A stretch of 64,000 nt of DNA from positions 1 through 64,000 of the forward strand of contig CACJVE010000007.1 in NCBI GenBank assembly GCA_902596775.1, in the 5' to 3' direction. Origin of the DNA: an uncultured SAR92 cluster bacterium (lineage in GTDB: Bacteria; Pseudomonadota; Gammaproteobacteria; Pseudomonadales; Porticoccaceae). A program made the translations under genes and the position numbers. Positions within the stretch are counted from its first letter, which is position 1. Every line of letters begins with the position of its first letter. Below, one piece after another: positions 48,875-61,287 of this stretch. Under the pieces are notes generated by a model, which was given only the letters and a program-made list of their open reading frames with translations, did no database searches and was not told where the DNA came from.

Positions 48875-49228
48875 CTAATCAAGAGTTTTTAATATGTCTT
48901 CCAACTCTGATACTGTTTGGTCTAAAAGTTGTCTATAAGGAGTCATTTCTTTCTTTGAAGGTGAGTCGTCAAGCTTTTGCCTTGCGCCACCTATTGTGAA
49001 ACCTTGCTCGTGTAATAAAGATCTAATTTGTCGTATCAGGACCACATCTTGTCTTTGATAGTAACGGCGGTTACCACGTCTTTTTAAAGGACTTAAATCA
49101 GGAAATTCTTGTTCCCAATATCTTAATACATGAGGCTTAACACCACAGAGCTCACTCACCTCACCAATCGTAAAATACCGCTTACCCGGGATGGCTGGCA
49201 GTTGATTATTATCACTCGCCTCCAGCAT
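48875..49228 (-). CDS. MerR family transcriptional regulator
   Basis: 117 residues. The helix-turn-helix [26 protein letters not shown] is a clear MerR signature, followed by [19 protein letters not shown]. The protein lacks a long sensor domain and metal-binding cysteines. It overlaps the ihfA 3' end by 17 bp and is the usual neighbour of ihfA in gammaproteobacteria. The target is not known. Confidence 0.92.
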   Translation of the reverse strand: MLEASDNNQLPAIPGKRYFTIGEVSELCGVKPHVLRYWEQEFPDLSPLKRRGNRRYYQRQDVVLIRQIRSLLHEQGFTIGGARQKLDDSPSKKEMTPYRQLLDQTVSELEDILKTLD

Positions 49229-49511
49229 ATGTATCTACTCTCGCCCTCAATTTTTGCCCTGGCTTAAAAGTTACGACTCTTCTCGCGGAAATATCAACCT
49301 CTTCACCAGTTTTCGGATTTCGTCCAGGTCTACTTTTTTTATCTTTAAGCTCAAAATTCCCAAACCCAGAAATCTTGACGTTGTCATTTTCTTCTAAAGC
49401 TTCACTGATCTCGACATAAAACATTTCCACTATTTCACGAGCCTCTCGCTTGTTAAGCCCGAGCTCTTCAAATAACATTTCTGCTAAGTCGGCCTTTGTC
49501 AGTGCTGCCAT
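49212..49511 (-). CDS. ihfA: Integration host factor alpha subunit
   Basis: 99 residues. [22 protein letters not shown] at the N-terminus, the DNA-binding arm [23 protein letters not shown], and [17 protein letters not shown]. It is longer than HU, with the IhfA-type C-terminus. With IhfB it bends DNA at specific sites. It follows pheT after 34 bp. Confidence 0.97.
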   Translation of the reverse strand: MAALTKADLAEMLFEELGLNKREAREIVEMFYVEISEALEENDNVKISGFGNFELKDKKSRPGRNPKTGEEVDISARRVVTFKPGQKLRARVDTYAGGE

Positions 49512-49545
49512 TCCATTTACCTTAAAAATAATTTGTTTATCAAAT

Positions 49546-51915
49546 TCAAGACCTCAGCGTTGCGCCACAACTATCCAAAGACGCTGTCACAGCGTCATTG
49601 ATCCATGAATTTATTTCTGATTCTGTAAGAGTGCGGCATGGATGCTGAAAGGTCAAGCCCAAAGCTATACTTTTCCCTTTATTTTCAATATCTTTTCCCT
49701 CATAAACATCAAATAACTTTAAATCCACTAAATATTTGCCTGATGCATTTTTTACAGCACTAATTAAAGCAGACGCCTGAACTGATTCATCTACAAGGAA
49801 TGCCAAGTCTCTTTTCACCTCAGGGAACTTACTAATGCCTTCAAATCCTTCATCGATATTTGTGACAACTTTGTTTATATTTATTTCGAAAAGGTAAACT
49901 GGCTGCTTAAAATTTAATTTACTCTCAATGGATGGGTGAAGTCGTCCCAAACATCCTGCAACTTCTTTATTTATTAAAATTTCAGCAGATTGACCAGGAT
50001 GAAAGAATTCATATGCTTTTACCCTAAATTCGCATTCATCTTCTTGTACTATTGTATAAAGTAAAGTCTCGACATCCCCTTTCAAGTCATAAAAATCTAC
50101 ATTTGCCGCTGAAGTGCTCCAGCTTTTTTCGTATCTACTCCCACAAATTAGGCCTGCAAATTGAGTTTGGTATCCCGTTAAAGCATTTTCAACTGGCATA
50201 AAGCATTGACCCAATTCAAACAATCGAATTCTCGTCTGTTGGCGATTTAAATTATGTAAAGCGGCATTGATTAAGCCTGGCCAGATAGACACTCTCATCT
50301 CTGACATCTCATTCGAGATAGGGTTTAATAAAGTCGAACCTTGGATATCTTTGAATAATAATCTTCGCACTTCGGGGTCAATAAAACTATAAGTAACCGC
50401 CTCCTGATAACCCTTATTAACAAGTATATCCTTCAAAATATCGGTTTTATGATCCTTTACATTTTTTGTTTTAGCTTCAAACCTGGGAAGAGTAACAGGT
50501 AAATTATCATAGCCTTTTATCCTTGCAATTTCCTCGATCAAATCCTGTTGAATCTCTAAGTCAAAGCGCCAACTCGGGACATTCCAGGTCGCAAAGCCCG
50601 ACTCATAATTTTTTTTGGTCAATCCCAGTCGCCCAAATATCTGCTCAACTTCCTCCCTATCAACTTCGATTCCCAACTGTTTTCGAATTTCATCGTTCTC
50701 GAATGAAATACTTTTCTCACCAGGCAAATAATCTTGCAACACAGTCTCCGTTATTGGACCGGGAGTTCCTTCACAAATATCAAGAATTAATGAGGTGGCT
50801 CGTTCAATAGCCAAATGTTGAATCTCTGGATCAACCCCACGTTCAAAGCGATGGGATGAATCAGTATGCTTTCCATATTTTCGGGCTTTGCCTGAGATGA
50901 TTTTTGGATTAAACCAAGCACTCTCAAGCAAAATTTGATCTGTTAATGGTCCAACCGACGAATCTTCACCACCCATTATCCCTGCCATAGCGAGCACTTT
51001 GCTCTGATCACTTATAACAAGCGTATCCTTATCCAACGATACAGAGGTATCATCTAAAAGCTTCAGATTTTCTTTTTTAGCATAACGGACTATTATTTCA
51101 CCATCTATTTTTGACAAATCAAAAGCATGCATTGGCTGACCAATTTCTAGTAACACATAGTTGGTAACATCCACTATCGGATTTCTTGACCTTACACCAC
51201 TTCGCCTCAACTTTTCTTGCATCCACATGGGGGTTTTCGCATTCAGATTTATATTCTTTACCACTCTTGAGACATAGCGGGCACAACCCTCAGGAGCGGT
51301 TATAGTAGAATTAATTGAATCATTAATATTTGCATGCACTTTATCTTCTAAATGCATAACAACATCACAATTGTTTATTACACCGATCTCTCTCGACATC
51401 CCTCTCAAACTGAGACAATCGCCTCGGTTTGGAGTTAGGTCAATATCAATGATATTGTCATTGAGCTCGAGGTAATTACTAAGATCTTCTCCAATTGGCG
51501 CATCTAAAGGCAGCTCCCATAACCCTGCGGAATCATCTCCAAGTCCCAATTCATCTTGCGCACACAGCATACCATTTGACTCGACGCCTCTGATTTTTGT
51601 TTTTTTAATCTCAAAATCCCCAGGCAGTATTGCTCCAATGGTGGCAAAGGGAATCTTTCTGCCAATCCTAGCATTAGGCGCTCCGCACACTACTTTGTGA
51701 ATATTATCTCCATCATTAACATCGCATACTTTTAATTTATCTGCATCTGGATGCGGCTGAACGTCTTCAATCTGAGCAATCTTTACACCAGAAATCGCTT
51801 TCACTGAGGACACTGAATCAACTTCCAGTCCAGCCATTGTCAATTGTTTGACCAATAAATTAGTATCTATCGACAAATTAGTTTGCGATCGGAGCCAGGA
51901 TTCACTTAACTTCAT
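49546..51915 (-). CDS. pheT: Phenylalanyl-tRNA synthetase beta subunit
   Basis: 789 residues. The N-terminal tRNA-binding OB fold has [18 protein letters not shown], followed by B3/B4 and B5 domains and the catalytic-like core. The C-terminal FDX-ACB domain is [20 protein letters not shown]. It forms the alpha2-beta2 enzyme with PheS, encoded 9 bp upstream. Confidence 0.97.
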   Translation of the reverse strand: MKLSESWLRSQTNLSIDTNLLVKQLTMAGLEVDSVSSVKAISGVKIAQIEDVQPHPDADKLKVCDVNDGDNIHKVVCGAPNARIGRKIPFATIGAILPGDFEIKKTKIRGVESNGMLCAQDELGLGDDSAGLWELPLDAPIGEDLSNYLELNDNIIDIDLTPNRGDCLSLRGMSREIGVINNCDVVMHLEDKVHANINDSINSTITAPEGCARYVSRVVKNINLNAKTPMWMQEKLRRSGVRSRNPIVDVTNYVLLEIGQPMHAFDLSKIDGEIIVRYAKKENLKLLDDTSVSLDKDTLVISDQSKVLAMAGIMGGEDSSVGPLTDQILLESAWFNPKIISGKARKYGKHTDSSHRFERGVDPEIQHLAIERATSLILDICEGTPGPITETVLQDYLPGEKSISFENDEIRKQLGIEVDREEVEQIFGRLGLTKKNYESGFATWNVPSWRFDLEIQQDLIEEIARIKGYDNLPVTLPRFEAKTKNVKDHKTDILKDILVNKGYQEAVTYSFIDPEVRRLLFKDIQGSTLLNPISNEMSEMRVSIWPGLINAALHNLNRQQTRIRLFELGQCFMPVENALTGYQTQFAGLICGSRYEKSWSTSAANVDFYDLKGDVETLLYTIVQEDECEFRVKAYEFFHPGQSAEILINKEVAGCLGRLHPSIESKLNFKQPVYLFEININKVVTNIDEGFEGISKFPEVKRDLAFLVDESVQASALISAVKNASGKYLVDLKLFDVYEGKDIENKGKSIALGLTFQHPCRTLTESEINSWINDAVTASLDSCGATLRS

Positions 51916-51924
51916 AAACTCACC

Positions 51925-52944
<1,020 letters not shown>

Positions 52945-53038
52945 CTATTTCCAGTCGCTCGTAATCATGGTTAGGAGCCTTTAGAATTAATTTTAATCGA
53001 CAAATCTAAAATTCTAAACTGTTCCAACTACCAGGGCC

Positions 53039-53395
53039 CTAGGCCAGGGCTGCCTTTGCTTGAGATACTACTGCCCCAAATGCTTCTTTATCGTGCACAG
53101 CCAAGTCCGCCAAAACACGTCTATCAAGTTCTATACCTGCTTTCGATAACCCATTTATAAGACGACTGTATGACAAACCCTCTACTCTGGATTGAGCATT
53201 AATTCTAGCAATCCAAAGTCGTCTGAATACGCGCTTTTTCGTTCTTCTATCACGGTATGCATATTGTCCTGCTTTGGTAACAGCTTGGACAGCAACCCGA
53301 AAAACTCTACTGCGAGCTCCGTAATATCCTTTTGCTTTCTTTAAAATCTTTTTGTGCCGACGATTAGCCTGCACTCCTCTTTTTACTCTAGCCAC
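53039..53395 (-). CDS. rplT: 50S ribosomal protein L20
   Basis: 118 residues. [19 protein letters not shown] at the N-terminus and the conserved [20 protein letters not shown] block. It starts at GTG with a GGAGAG site. An early-assembly 50S protein; in E. coli it also represses its own operon. Confidence 0.98.
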   Translation of the reverse strand: MARVKRGVQANRRHKKILKKAKGYYGARSRVFRVAVQAVTKAGQYAYRDRRTKKRVFRRLWIARINAQSRVEGLSYSRLINGLSKAGIELDRRVLADLAVHDKEAFGAVVSQAKAALA

Positions 53396-53422
53396 AATAT
53401 CTCTCCTTAAATGATCAAATAA

Positions 53423-53614
53423 TTAACGTCGCAACATCCGGTCAACCCTCGGAGAATCCGCACCAGATAAAATACTGGTGCCCCTAAGCTGCCTTTTGCG
53501 CTTTGTAGTCATTTTCGTAAGAATATGGCTTTTGTGCTGATGCTTGTGCTTGTAGCCTGAGGCTGTTTTTTTGAAGCGTTTTGATGCCCCACTGTGTGTC
53601 TTAATTTTTGGCAT
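53423..53614 (-). CDS. rpmI: 50S ribosomal protein L35
   Basis: 63 residues: [20 protein letters not shown] at the start and very basic. The gap to infC (53615-53700) contains a possible stem (CAGCC/GGCTG) where L20 might bind, but this is only a suggestion. Confidence 0.97.
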   Translation of the reverse strand: MPKIKTHSGASKRFKKTASGYKHKHQHKSHILTKMTTKRKRQLRGTSILSGADSPRVDRMLRR

Positions 53615-53700
53615 TATTAATCTCCATAATGATTATTTAATAAATGCAAGACCTAGCCCGGACAGCCTGCCAAAAAATTGGCTGAACGCGGGTCTAACTA

Positions 53701-54225
53701 CTACTTCTTGCCTACTGGCGCTAGTACCATCGTCATTTGACGACCTTCAGTCTTAGGATACTGCTCCACCTGCGATAGCTCGGCTAGATCAGTTTCAATG
53801 CGTTTCATCATCTCCATACCGAGCTCTTGGTGAGCCATTTCACGTCCTCTAAATCTGAGAGTGACTTTAGCTTTATCACCATTTTCCAGGAACCTTACCA
53901 AGCTTCGGAGCTTTATCTCATAGTCTCCTCGATCAGTTCCAGGCCTGAATTTCATTTCTTTTACTTGCGTTTGCTTCTGTTTCTTCTTCTGCAGAGCATT
54001 TTTTTTCTTTATATCAAAGATATGCTTTCCATAGTCCATCACCTTACAAACTGGTGGTTCCGAATCTGGAACTATTTCAACTAAATCTAAACCATCAGCC
54101 TGAGCCGTCTCTAATGCTTCATTTATCGCGACTAACCCTACCTGAGCTCCATCTGCGCCAATTAAACGAACCTCTGGTGAAGTAATATCCTCGTTTAAGC
54201 GTGCACGCTTCTTGTCTGTTTTAAT
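53701..54225 (-). CDS. infC: Translation initiation factor IF-3, starting at ATT
   Basis: 174 residues. The largest ATG-started frame begins at 54042, but the reading frame continues upstream with the full IF-3 N-domain ([39 protein letters not shown]). No ATG, GTG or TTG precedes it. An ATT codon at 54225 stands 8 bases after GGAG, the same rare start codon that E. coli infC uses for self-regulation. The C-domain has [19 protein letters not shown] and [17 protein letters not shown]. Gene order thrS-infC-rpmI-rplT is conserved. Confidence 0.95.
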   Translation of the reverse strand: MKTDKKRARLNEDITSPEVRLIGADGAQVGLVAINEALETAQADGLDLVEIVPDSEPPVCKVMDYGKHIFDIKKKNALQKKKQKQTQVKEMKFRPGTDRGDYEIKLRSLVRFLENGDKAKVTLRFRGREMAHQELGMEMMKRIETDLAELSQVEQYPKTEGRQMTMVLAPVGKK

Positions 54226-54248
54226 AAATATATCTCCGCTCTATTAAC

Positions 54249-56165
54249 TTAAATTTTTCTACTTATGTTCTTACTATGGAACAAGTCCATCGACTCATCG
54301 ATTGACATAACCCCAAGATCTTCACCATCCCTGTCTCTCACTGATACAGTCGACGATTGTTTCTCTTTTTCACCCACAACAACAATAAACGGTACGCGTT
54401 GTATAGAATGATCGCGGATTTTAAATCCGATCTTCTCGTTTCTCAAGTCACAATTTGCCCTAAACCCATTATTTTGAAACTTTTTTGCGACGTCAGAGGC
54501 ATATTCCTTGTTTGAATCAGTAATATTTATTACAACTATCTGATCAGGCGCTAACCAAAACGGGAATGCTCCCTCATAGTTTTCAATTAAAATACCGATA
54601 AATCTCTCAATAGAGCCAAACAGCGCACGATGAAGTAAAACTGGTCTTTTATCCCGACCTCCCGTCTCATCAACATACGTAATATTAAAACGCTCTGGGA
54701 GGTTCATATCAACTTGCAAGGTACCGCACTGCCAATCTCGGCCTATAGCATCCCGGAGCACAAATTCCAATTTAGGTCCATAAAATGCCCCCTCACCAGG
54801 ATATAAGACATAGTCAAGATCCATAGCTTTCAATGCATTTATCAAGGCTTGTTCAAGCTTATCCCAAATTTCATCACTGCCAATTCGTTTGTCTGGTCTG
54901 GTTGAAAGTTTGATGACTACATCTTCAAATCCAAAATCTTTATATATATCCAATACAAGTGCTATAACATCAATACACTCCTGCTCCATCTGATCTTCGG
55001 TGCAATAGATGTGAGCATCGTCCTGAGTAAAATGTCTCACGCGCATCAATCCATGCAGAGAACCTGAGGGTTCATATCGATGCACCTTCCCAAACTCCGC
55101 CATCCTCAATGGTAGGTCACGATAACTCTTCAAACCTTGAGAAAACATCGATACAGAACCCGGACAATTCATCGGTTTGAGTGCAAAAGTGCGCTCATCC
55201 TCAGTTTTCGTCAAAAACATATTTTCTCGATAATTAAACCAGTGACCAGAAGTCTCCCACAAACTGCGATCCATGACGTCTGGAGTATTAACCTCTATGT
55301 AATCAGCTTCATCTTGGCGCTTTCGCATATACTCGAGAAGTTTCAAAAACAATTTCCATCCCTTGGGATGCCAAAACACTGATCCAGGTGCTTCATCACT
55401 GAAATGAAATAAATCAAGCTTTTTGTTGAGTTTGCGATGATCACGTTTTTCTGCCTCCTCAAGCCTATTTAAGTGCGCTTTCAGTTCTTTTTTATTAGCC
55501 CACGCAGTTCCGTAGATTCTTTGAAGAGTTGCATTATTGCTGTCTCCTCGCCAATAGGCGCCAGCTACTTTTGTAAGCTTAAAAACAGATAATTTTCCAG
55601 TTGAAGGAACATGTGGACCTCGACATAAATCTACAAAGTCGCCCTGTCGATATAAACTCAGCGTCTCATCAGCGGAAATATCTTTTATAATTTCACACTT
55701 ATAATACTCTCCTAAACTATCAAATAATTGAATAGCCTCGTCACGTTCAACAAGCTCTCTTGAAATTTTGTAATCGTCTTTACTGAGCTGCATCATTCTA
55801 TCCTCTATCAAACTAAGATCATCAGGAGTAAAGGCTCGCTCATATGCAATATCATAAAAAAAACCATGCTCGATCACAGGACCAATTGTAATTTGAGCAT
55901 CAGGAAATAGTTCTTTTAATGCCATGGCCATCAAATGCGCGGTGGAGTGCCTGATGATAAACAAACCTTCATCAGTTCTATCAGTAAGTATTTTTAATTC
56001 AGAATCTTTTGCTATTAAATGAGAAGAATCTACCTGGATGCCATCCACAACACCGGCGATTGTGGCTTTCGCAAGGCCTTCTCCGATATCTCGAGCTACA
56101 TCCATAACAGAAATGGGATGGTCAAACAGTCTTTGACTACCATCAGGTAAAGTGATTTCGGGCAT
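54249..56165 (-). CDS. thrS: Threonyl-tRNA synthetase
   Basis: 638 residues from the ATG at 56165, chosen for GGAGA 6 bases upstream; the frame opens 13 codons earlier. The N-terminal TGS domain is [20 protein letters not shown]. The editing domain has [18 protein letters not shown]. The class II core has the zinc cysteine in [12 protein letters not shown], and [20 protein letters not shown] is motif 3. The anticodon-binding domain closes the protein. It heads the thrS-infC-rpmI-rplT-pheST-ihfA cluster. Confidence 0.97.
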   Translation of the reverse strand: MPEITLPDGSQRLFDHPISVMDVARDIGEGLAKATIAGVVDGIQVDSSHLIAKDSELKILTDRTDEGLFIIRHSTAHLMAMALKELFPDAQITIGPVIEHGFFYDIAYERAFTPDDLSLIEDRMMQLSKDDYKISRELVERDEAIQLFDSLGEYYKCEIIKDISADETLSLYRQGDFVDLCRGPHVPSTGKLSVFKLTKVAGAYWRGDSNNATLQRIYGTAWANKKELKAHLNRLEEAEKRDHRKLNKKLDLFHFSDEAPGSVFWHPKGWKLFLKLLEYMRKRQDEADYIEVNTPDVMDRSLWETSGHWFNYRENMFLTKTEDERTFALKPMNCPGSVSMFSQGLKSYRDLPLRMAEFGKVHRYEPSGSLHGLMRVRHFTQDDAHIYCTEDQMEQECIDVIALVLDIYKDFGFEDVVIKLSTRPDKRIGSDEIWDKLEQALINALKAMDLDYVLYPGEGAFYGPKLEFVLRDAIGRDWQCGTLQVDMNLPERFNITYVDETGGRDKRPVLLHRALFGSIERFIGILIENYEGAFPFWLAPDQIVVINITDSNKEYASDVAKKFQNNGFRANCDLRNEKIGFKIRDHSIQRVPFIVVVGEKEKQSSTVSVRDRDGEDLGVMSIDESMDLFHSKNISRKI

Positions 56166-56317
56166 GATATTCTCCATACAGTGGTGACCAATACCAAAGG
56201 CCACATGACTTTATTATTATTTTACCCTTTACAAAGCTACTTACAAGATCTAAGTGAATTTGATAATCTCACTAAAACTTCTACGGATAATCGAAAATCA
56301 AATCAAACTCAAATAAA

Positions 56318-56758
56318 ATTTTAGTCGATGCAGATGCATGCCCTAATTCTATTAAAAAAATACTTTTCAAAGCTTCAATCAGAACAGGTATCGAATTAAT
56401 TTTGGTGTCGAATAGACCAATACAACATCCAAATATCTCATCAATAAAAAATATCGTCGTCGAAATAGTGTTTGATTCCGCAGACAATAAAATCATAGAT
56501 ATTATGAAAAAACAGGATATGGTTATCACGTCAGATATCCCGCTGGCAGCAGAAGCCATTGAGAAGGGTGGATTAGCGCTCAATCCCCGAGGCGAGCTTT
56601 ACACATTAGAGAATATAAAATCTCGTTTAAATATGAGAGATTTTATGGAGACAATGCGCTCGAGTGGACTGCAGATTCAGAGCAATCAAGCAACCATAAC
56701 TAATAGTGAAATCAAGAATTTTGCAAACCACTTGGACTCATATCTCTCCAAGCATTAA
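56318..56758 (+). CDS. YaiI/YqxD family protein (DUF188) lacking a canonical start codon
   Basis: The family begins M-K-I-x-V-D-A-D-A-C-P. Here the frame reads N-K-I-L-V-DADACP, with AAT where ATG is expected (56312-56314). The in-frame stop upstream is at 56288-56290, and no ATG, GTG or TTG lies between it and the DADACP motif. I placed the start at the ATT of 56318 (146 residues), an assumption. An internal TTG at 56402 would lose the conserved N-terminus. The remaining motifs are normal (VITSDIPLAAEAIEKGG, LNPRGELYT, MRDFMETMRSSG). These proteins are PIN-like and of unknown role. Confidence 0.65.
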   Translation: MLVDADACPNSIKKILFKASIRTGIELILVSNRPIQHPNISSIKNIVVEIVFDSADNKIIDIMKKQDMVITSDIPLAAEAIEKGGLALNPRGELYTLENIKSRLNMRDFMETMRSSGLQIQSNQATITNSEIKNFANHLDSYLSKH

Positions 56759-57012
56759 TTATAAATAGATTCATCCTCTGACTTAACAAGGTCCCGAATT
56801 TGACTCTCAGTAAACGGCCAACCTTTTTCCTTACCACTTGGAAAGCTAACGACAGGTATCGAATTTCTATATTTCTCTCGCAGAGTATCACTAGTATTTA
56901 TATTTACCTTCTTCAAATCCCACTCTTTTGACTCAAAGATTGGCTCAAGAATGTTTTTTGCAAAGTCGCAAAGATGGCATGCAGTCCCAATATATAAAAC
57001 AGCAGTTTTCAT
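56755..57012 (-). CDS. Glutaredoxin-family protein (DUF836)
   Basis: 85 residues. The thioredoxin-fold start KTAVLYIGTACHLCDFAK has a CxxC site (Cys-His-Leu-Cys), and SIPVVSFPSGKEKGWPF holds the cis-proline and following loop. It is cytoplasmic. It ends 4 bp into the 3' end of yaiI on the other strand and follows rlmKL directly, so it is probably co-transcribed with it. Confidence 0.9.
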   Translation of the reverse strand: MKTAVLYIGTACHLCDFAKNILEPIFESKEWDLKKVNINTSDTLREKYRNSIPVVSFPSGKEKGWPFTESQIRDLVKSEDESIYN

Positions 57013-59199
57013 TCAGATATTTTTCTCAGTATTTTTTATCAACCAAACCTTATGTATTTTTTTATTTCTTTCAAAATCTCGATCGATAGTTTTATCTGTG
57101 ACATCAGCACAAACATAAGACTCAAGAATGCACTCGTTCATCCTAAACTTTCTGAAATTATTTGAGAAAATTAATGTCCCATCTTTACTCAATTTTTTAC
57201 ATGCCGCCTTTATCAATGATGGATGATCTCTTTGTAAATCAAATGTAGTACTCATTTTTTTAGAATTAGAAAATGTTGGAGGATCAAGAAAAATAATGTC
57301 AAACTTTTGATGACTTCCCGATAACCACTCCAGGCAATCTTGACGGAGTAGTTGATGAGAATTCAAATCGATATTATTTAAACCAAAATTTCTCCGAGTC
57401 CAATCCAAATAAGTTCGAGACATATCAATACTCAGTGAACTTTTGGCGCCTGACAAAGCCGCCAAAACAGTCGCTGTGCCCGTATAACAAAATAAATTAA
57501 GAAATGTTTTATCTTTGCACAATTTCATAAAATCATTTCTCAATGGCCTATGATCAAGAAATAAACCCGTGTCTAAATAATCTGAGAGATTTATTTCAAA
57601 TTTGGCAGGACCCTCTTCAATTATCCGCACAATGGACTTTGACTTAATAGTCTTTAAGTACTGCTCTGATCCTCTCTGACGCGCTCTTCTTCTATAAAAA
57701 ACTTGCAATCCATTCCTGATTGAGAACACCTTAACCGCGGCTTTTATCTCTTGAAAACGCTTAGTCGCTATGGATATTGGTATTTGTTTTGGGGCAGCAT
57801 ACTCCTGCACCAAAATGTCAGCTCCATAAATGTCGACAGCGGCAGCAAATTCAGGGATATCGCAGTCATAAAGTCGATACGAATTTATATTATTAAGCTT
57901 TAGCCAACTACTCAGACGTCGCTCATTTTTGATCAGTCGGTTCAGAATCATAGAACTTGAATCATTTAATTGTGGTTCAGGCGCTGGTCGCGCTATGCGA
58001 GACTCAATCAGTTCTGATTTAGAGATCAAGTGTTCAAAAATCAATAATTTGCAGCTTAATGTCCCATTATTTAACTTATAAATCTTTGAGGGTGACAGAT
58101 CAATTGCTCTGACACTTTCATCATTGCCTGAGAATATACCTGCTTTCCAGCCTTTAAATTTAGTTTTTAAAATTTCTCCAGTTAACTTATATAATTTATT
58201 TAAATTATCTTTATCACCGAGTCGTTCTCCATACGGGGGATTTGTAATAAATAAACCTTTCTGAACCGTTGGTGCTGCAATCGAGTCAATCGATCGTTGG
58301 GAAACTTTTATGTGCTCGTCTAATCCTGCTTTTTCTATATTTTTTGCGGCCACTTCAATTATTCTTGGATTTATGTCATGTCCCTTAATTTCGATATCTA
58401 ATTCAGCCAAACCAACTTTCCTCTTTGATCTTGCATCTGAAAGTAGACCATCCCAAATATTTGACTCGTATTGTTTCCACTCCAAAAATCCATAACTTTC
58501 TCTGAGTATTCCTGGTGCGATATTAGCTGCGATCATTGCAGCCTCAATCAAAAACGTTCCGCTGCCGCACATTGGATCGATCAAAAATCCACCTTCATCT
58601 GCCGTTTTTTTCCAATGAGATCGATTTAAGATTAATGCTGCAAGATTTTCTTTCAGTGGCGCAGTGCCTTGCCCTACTCTATATCCTCTCCTATGTAAGC
58701 TTGACCCTGAAAAATCGAGATAAACTTGGAAAAAACCTTTTTTTAGCTTTACATTTATTCTTATGTCTGGGCTTTTTGTGTCGACATCAGGTCTTGTATT
58801 ACAGGCGATAATCAGTCTATCTACAATTGCATCTTTAACCTTTTGAGCACCAAAAAGTGAGTTTTGTATGCTTTTTGATTTGCCATCGAAATCAACACAA
58901 ATGGTTGAACCAATTTTAATATGATCCTCCCAAGGTATATCTCTGATTTCGAGATACATTTCTTCAGCATTCGTCTCTTTAAACCGATGAATCGGAAATA
59001 GAACTCTGCTAGCCAATCTTGACCATAAACAGATTTTATAACCAAGTTGAGTCCCTCCGTCTGCTCGAACAAATCCGACTGAAGAAGAAATCTCGGTTGC
59101 AGATAAAGAACTTAGTTCGTTTGCTAACAATTCCTCCGCCCCTTTGGGGCAAGTTACTATCCAAGTGACTTTCTCAGAATTCAATTTCAATAGTCTCAC
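57013..59199 (-). CDS. rlmL: 23S rRNA (guanine-N2)/(guanine-N7) methyltransferase RlmKL
   Basis: 728 residues, the full two-enzyme fusion. A THUMP domain (about 60-160) comes first. The RlmL half methylates G2445 at N2, with the motif FITNPPYGERLG. The RlmK half methylates G2069 at N7, with FLNLFCYTGTATVLAALSGA and IIFLDPPTFSNSKKM. The start is GTG. Confidence 0.96.
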   Translation of the reverse strand: MRLLKLNSEKVTWIVTCPKGAEELLANELSSLSATEISSSVGFVRADGGTQLGYKICLWSRLASRVLFPIHRFKETNAEEMYLEIRDIPWEDHIKIGSTICVDFDGKSKSIQNSLFGAQKVKDAIVDRLIIACNTRPDVDTKSPDIRINVKLKKGFFQVYLDFSGSSLHRRGYRVGQGTAPLKENLAALILNRSHWKKTADEGGFLIDPMCGSGTFLIEAAMIAANIAPGILRESYGFLEWKQYESNIWDGLLSDARSKRKVGLAELDIEIKGHDINPRIIEVAAKNIEKAGLDEHIKVSQRSIDSIAAPTVQKGLFITNPPYGERLGDKDNLNKLYKLTGEILKTKFKGWKAGIFSGNDESVRAIDLSPSKIYKLNNGTLSCKLLIFEHLISKSELIESRIARPAPEPQLNDSSSMILNRLIKNERRLSSWLKLNNINSYRLYDCDIPEFAAAVDIYGADILVQEYAAPKQIPISIATKRFQEIKAAVKVFSIRNGLQVFYRRRARQRGSEQYLKTIKSKSIVRIIEEGPAKFEINLSDYLDTGLFLDHRPLRNDFMKLCKDKTFLNLFCYTGTATVLAALSGAKSSLSIDMSRTYLDWTRRNFGLNNIDLNSHQLLRQDCLEWLSGSHQKFDIIFLDPPTFSNSKKMSTTFDLQRDHPSLIKAACKKLSKDGTLIFSNNFRKFRMNECILESYVCADVTDKTIDRDFERNKKIHKVWLIKNTEKNI

Positions 59200-59359
59200 T
59201 CAACCTGATCAATATTAAAAAACCTATTATTAGCGATTAATTAAATAAAACATAACAGAATTTTAGCTGTCTAATGTTAATACGAGGACATGGGTTGAAA
59301 TTTATATCTTAGAGAATAAAATCTGTGGCACACCGATCAGATTCATTATGAGGTAAAAA

Positions 59360-60313
59360 TTGATAGAAAATATTAAGCAATTACAAACATGGCTAGATAC
59401 TAAAATAATTGGTCAAGAGCATTTGGTCGAGAGATTAATTGTCGCCCTTTTGTCAGACGGTCACGTCCTGGTTGAAGGTGCACCTGGACTGGCGAAAACA
59501 AAAGCAATTAAAACCTTATCGGAGTGCTTAGAAGCGGATTTCCATCGAATTCAGTTCACACCAGATCTCCTGCCCGCTGATGTGACCGGTAGCGATATAT
59601 ATAAACCTAAAGACGGAAATTTTGAATTTCAGAAGGGGCCAATCTTTCACAATTTGGTTCTAGCGGATGAAATAAATCGTGCTCCGGCAAAGGTTCAGTC
59701 AGCGCTTCTAGAAGCAATGGCAGAACGTCAAATTTCGGTTGGCAAAAACACTTATAAGTTACCAGACTTATTCTTAGTAATGGCAACTCAAAATCCGATC
59801 GAGCAAGAAGGTACTTACACACTGCCAGAGGCACAAATGGATCGATTTTTGTTGCATGTAAAAGTTGATTACCCAGCTGCAGGCTCCGAGAGAAAAATTT
59901 TGGATCTTTCGAGAGAGGAGCAAAACTTAAATTTTAAAAGCTTTGAAAAGCCTCTAACTCAATTAGAATTAGATAAAGCTCGGAAGTCTGTCAGAGACGT
60001 TCATATGTCTGAGCAAGTTGAGAAATACCTAGTTCAATTAGTATTAGCAACACGCAATTCAGATAAATATGGAGGTGATCTCAATAATTGGCTCGAATAT
60101 GGCGCCAGTCCTAGAGCAACAATAGCGCTAGATGTCTGTAGTAAAGCACTTGCATGGTTAAATAATAAAGATTTTGTCTCACCGGATGATATCAGATCTG
60201 TTGCCCATGATATATTAAGACATCGAATAATTCTAAGTTTTGAGGCAGAAGCAAATGGCGTCTCATCAGATCAAGTAATAGATGAGCTTTTGAGGGTGGT
60301 TCCGTCCGCATAA
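59360..60313 (+). CDS. MoxR-family AAA+ ATPase
   Basis: 317 residues from a TTG with a GAGG site. Walker A is VEGAPGLAKTKAI (about 39-50) and Walker B LVLADEINRAP. QNPIEQEGTYTLPEAQMDRF is the sensor-1 region typical of MoxR. MoxR ATPases act as chaperones for VWA-domain proteins. It starts the operon with DUF58, DUF4381 and two VWA proteins. Confidence 0.95.
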   Translation: MIENIKQLQTWLDTKIIGQEHLVERLIVALLSDGHVLVEGAPGLAKTKAIKTLSECLEADFHRIQFTPDLLPADVTGSDIYKPKDGNFEFQKGPIFHNLVLADEINRAPAKVQSALLEAMAERQISVGKNTYKLPDLFLVMATQNPIEQEGTYTLPEAQMDRFLLHVKVDYPAAGSERKILDLSREEQNLNFKSFEKPLTQLELDKARKSVRDVHMSEQVEKYLVQLVLATRNSDKYGGDLNNWLEYGASPRATIALDVCSKALAWLNNKDFVSPDDIRSVAHDILRHRIILSFEAEANGVSSDQVIDELLRVVPSA

Positions 60314-60323
60314 AACATATTTC

Positions 60324-61286
60324 ATGTTAAACGATACTTCAAAAAATAATGATCCCTCATATGCAAATATAGATGAAATGGTCAGATGTAGATTTGGTGC
60401 GAGATCGCTACGTAATTTCCCAAAGGTAAATGCCAAGAGAATTGAGGGCGGAGCTAATAGGTCTCAGTTGAAAGGGAGAGGGATGGATTTTAGTGAAGTA
60501 CGTGCCTACCATCCAGGTGACGATGCTCGACATATTGATTGGAGAGTAACCGCAAAGACACAAAAACCTCACACTAAAATTTATACGGAAGAGAAAGAGA
60601 AACCAATCTATGTAATAACAGACTTGCGCCCATCAATGTTTTTTGGGAGAAATACTTTAAAATCTGTAACCGCATGTCATGTGTCAGCGACACTTGCTTG
60701 GGCGGGTCTTTTAAATGACGATCGGGCAGGTGGAATAGTATTTAGTGAGGATGATCATGAAGAAACTAAACCAAAAAAAAGCTCACGCTCAGTACTCAAA
60801 ATAATCAGATCATTGCAGGAATTTAGTGGTAATTTATCTAGATCTTATAAAAAAGATACTCAAATTGAACACCCATATAAAATGATCGAGATGTTATCTG
60901 AGATCCGAAAAATAATTTCACCCGGATGTTCTATCTTTATTATCAGTGACTTTATCGACTTAAGTGATGATTGTGACAAATGCATGTTTGAATTAGCAAA
61001 GGTATGTAATGTTAATTTATGTCATGTCTTTGATTCATTCGAGGCAGAACTGCCATTGGGAGGTGCGCTTGGAGTGGGGAAAGGTTCAGATCGCATGAAT
61101 CTTCATACGGGAAATAATTCAATGCGAGAGAAATATAAAAATGTGTTTAATTATCGTATTAATAAATTATCAGAACTCAGAGATAAGTTATCTGCTGGGT
61201 TAATTTCTATAGAGACAAATGGTAATTATCTAAACACCCTTGCACTTCATTTTGGAGCAGGTCGAAGTAAGCATAAAGGAATATGA
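60324..61286 (+). CDS. DUF58 domain protein
   Basis: 320 residues, soluble. The DUF58 signature is RGMDFSEVRAYHPGDDARHIDWRVTA-like, with KIYTEEKEKPIYVITDLRPSM following (both given in part). It also has a VWA-like C-terminal half. It begins 10 bp after moxR and overlaps nothing. In related operons it is an essential partner of MoxR and the VWA proteins, but its activity is unknown. Confidence 0.93.
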   Translation: MLNDTSKNNDPSYANIDEMVRCRFGARSLRNFPKVNAKRIEGGANRSQLKGRGMDFSEVRAYHPGDDARHIDWRVTAKTQKPHTKIYTEEKEKPIYVITDLRPSMFFGRNTLKSVTACHVSATLAWAGLLNDDRAGGIVFSEDDHEETKPKKSSRSVLKIIRSLQEFSGNLSRSYKKDTQIEHPYKMIEMLSEIRKIISPGCSIFIISDFIDLSDDCDKCMFELAKVCNVNLCHVFDSFEAELPLGGALGVGKGSDRMNLHTGNNSMREKYKNVFNYRINKLSELRDKLSAGLISIETNGNYLNTLALHFGAGRSKHKGI

Positions 61287-61287
61287 A

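Noticed and set aside
52945-52968. Seven-codon leader peptide (MITSDWK) before pheS
   Set aside because: It has no Phe codons and no attenuator hairpin could be drawn, so it does not resemble pheM; chance is likely.
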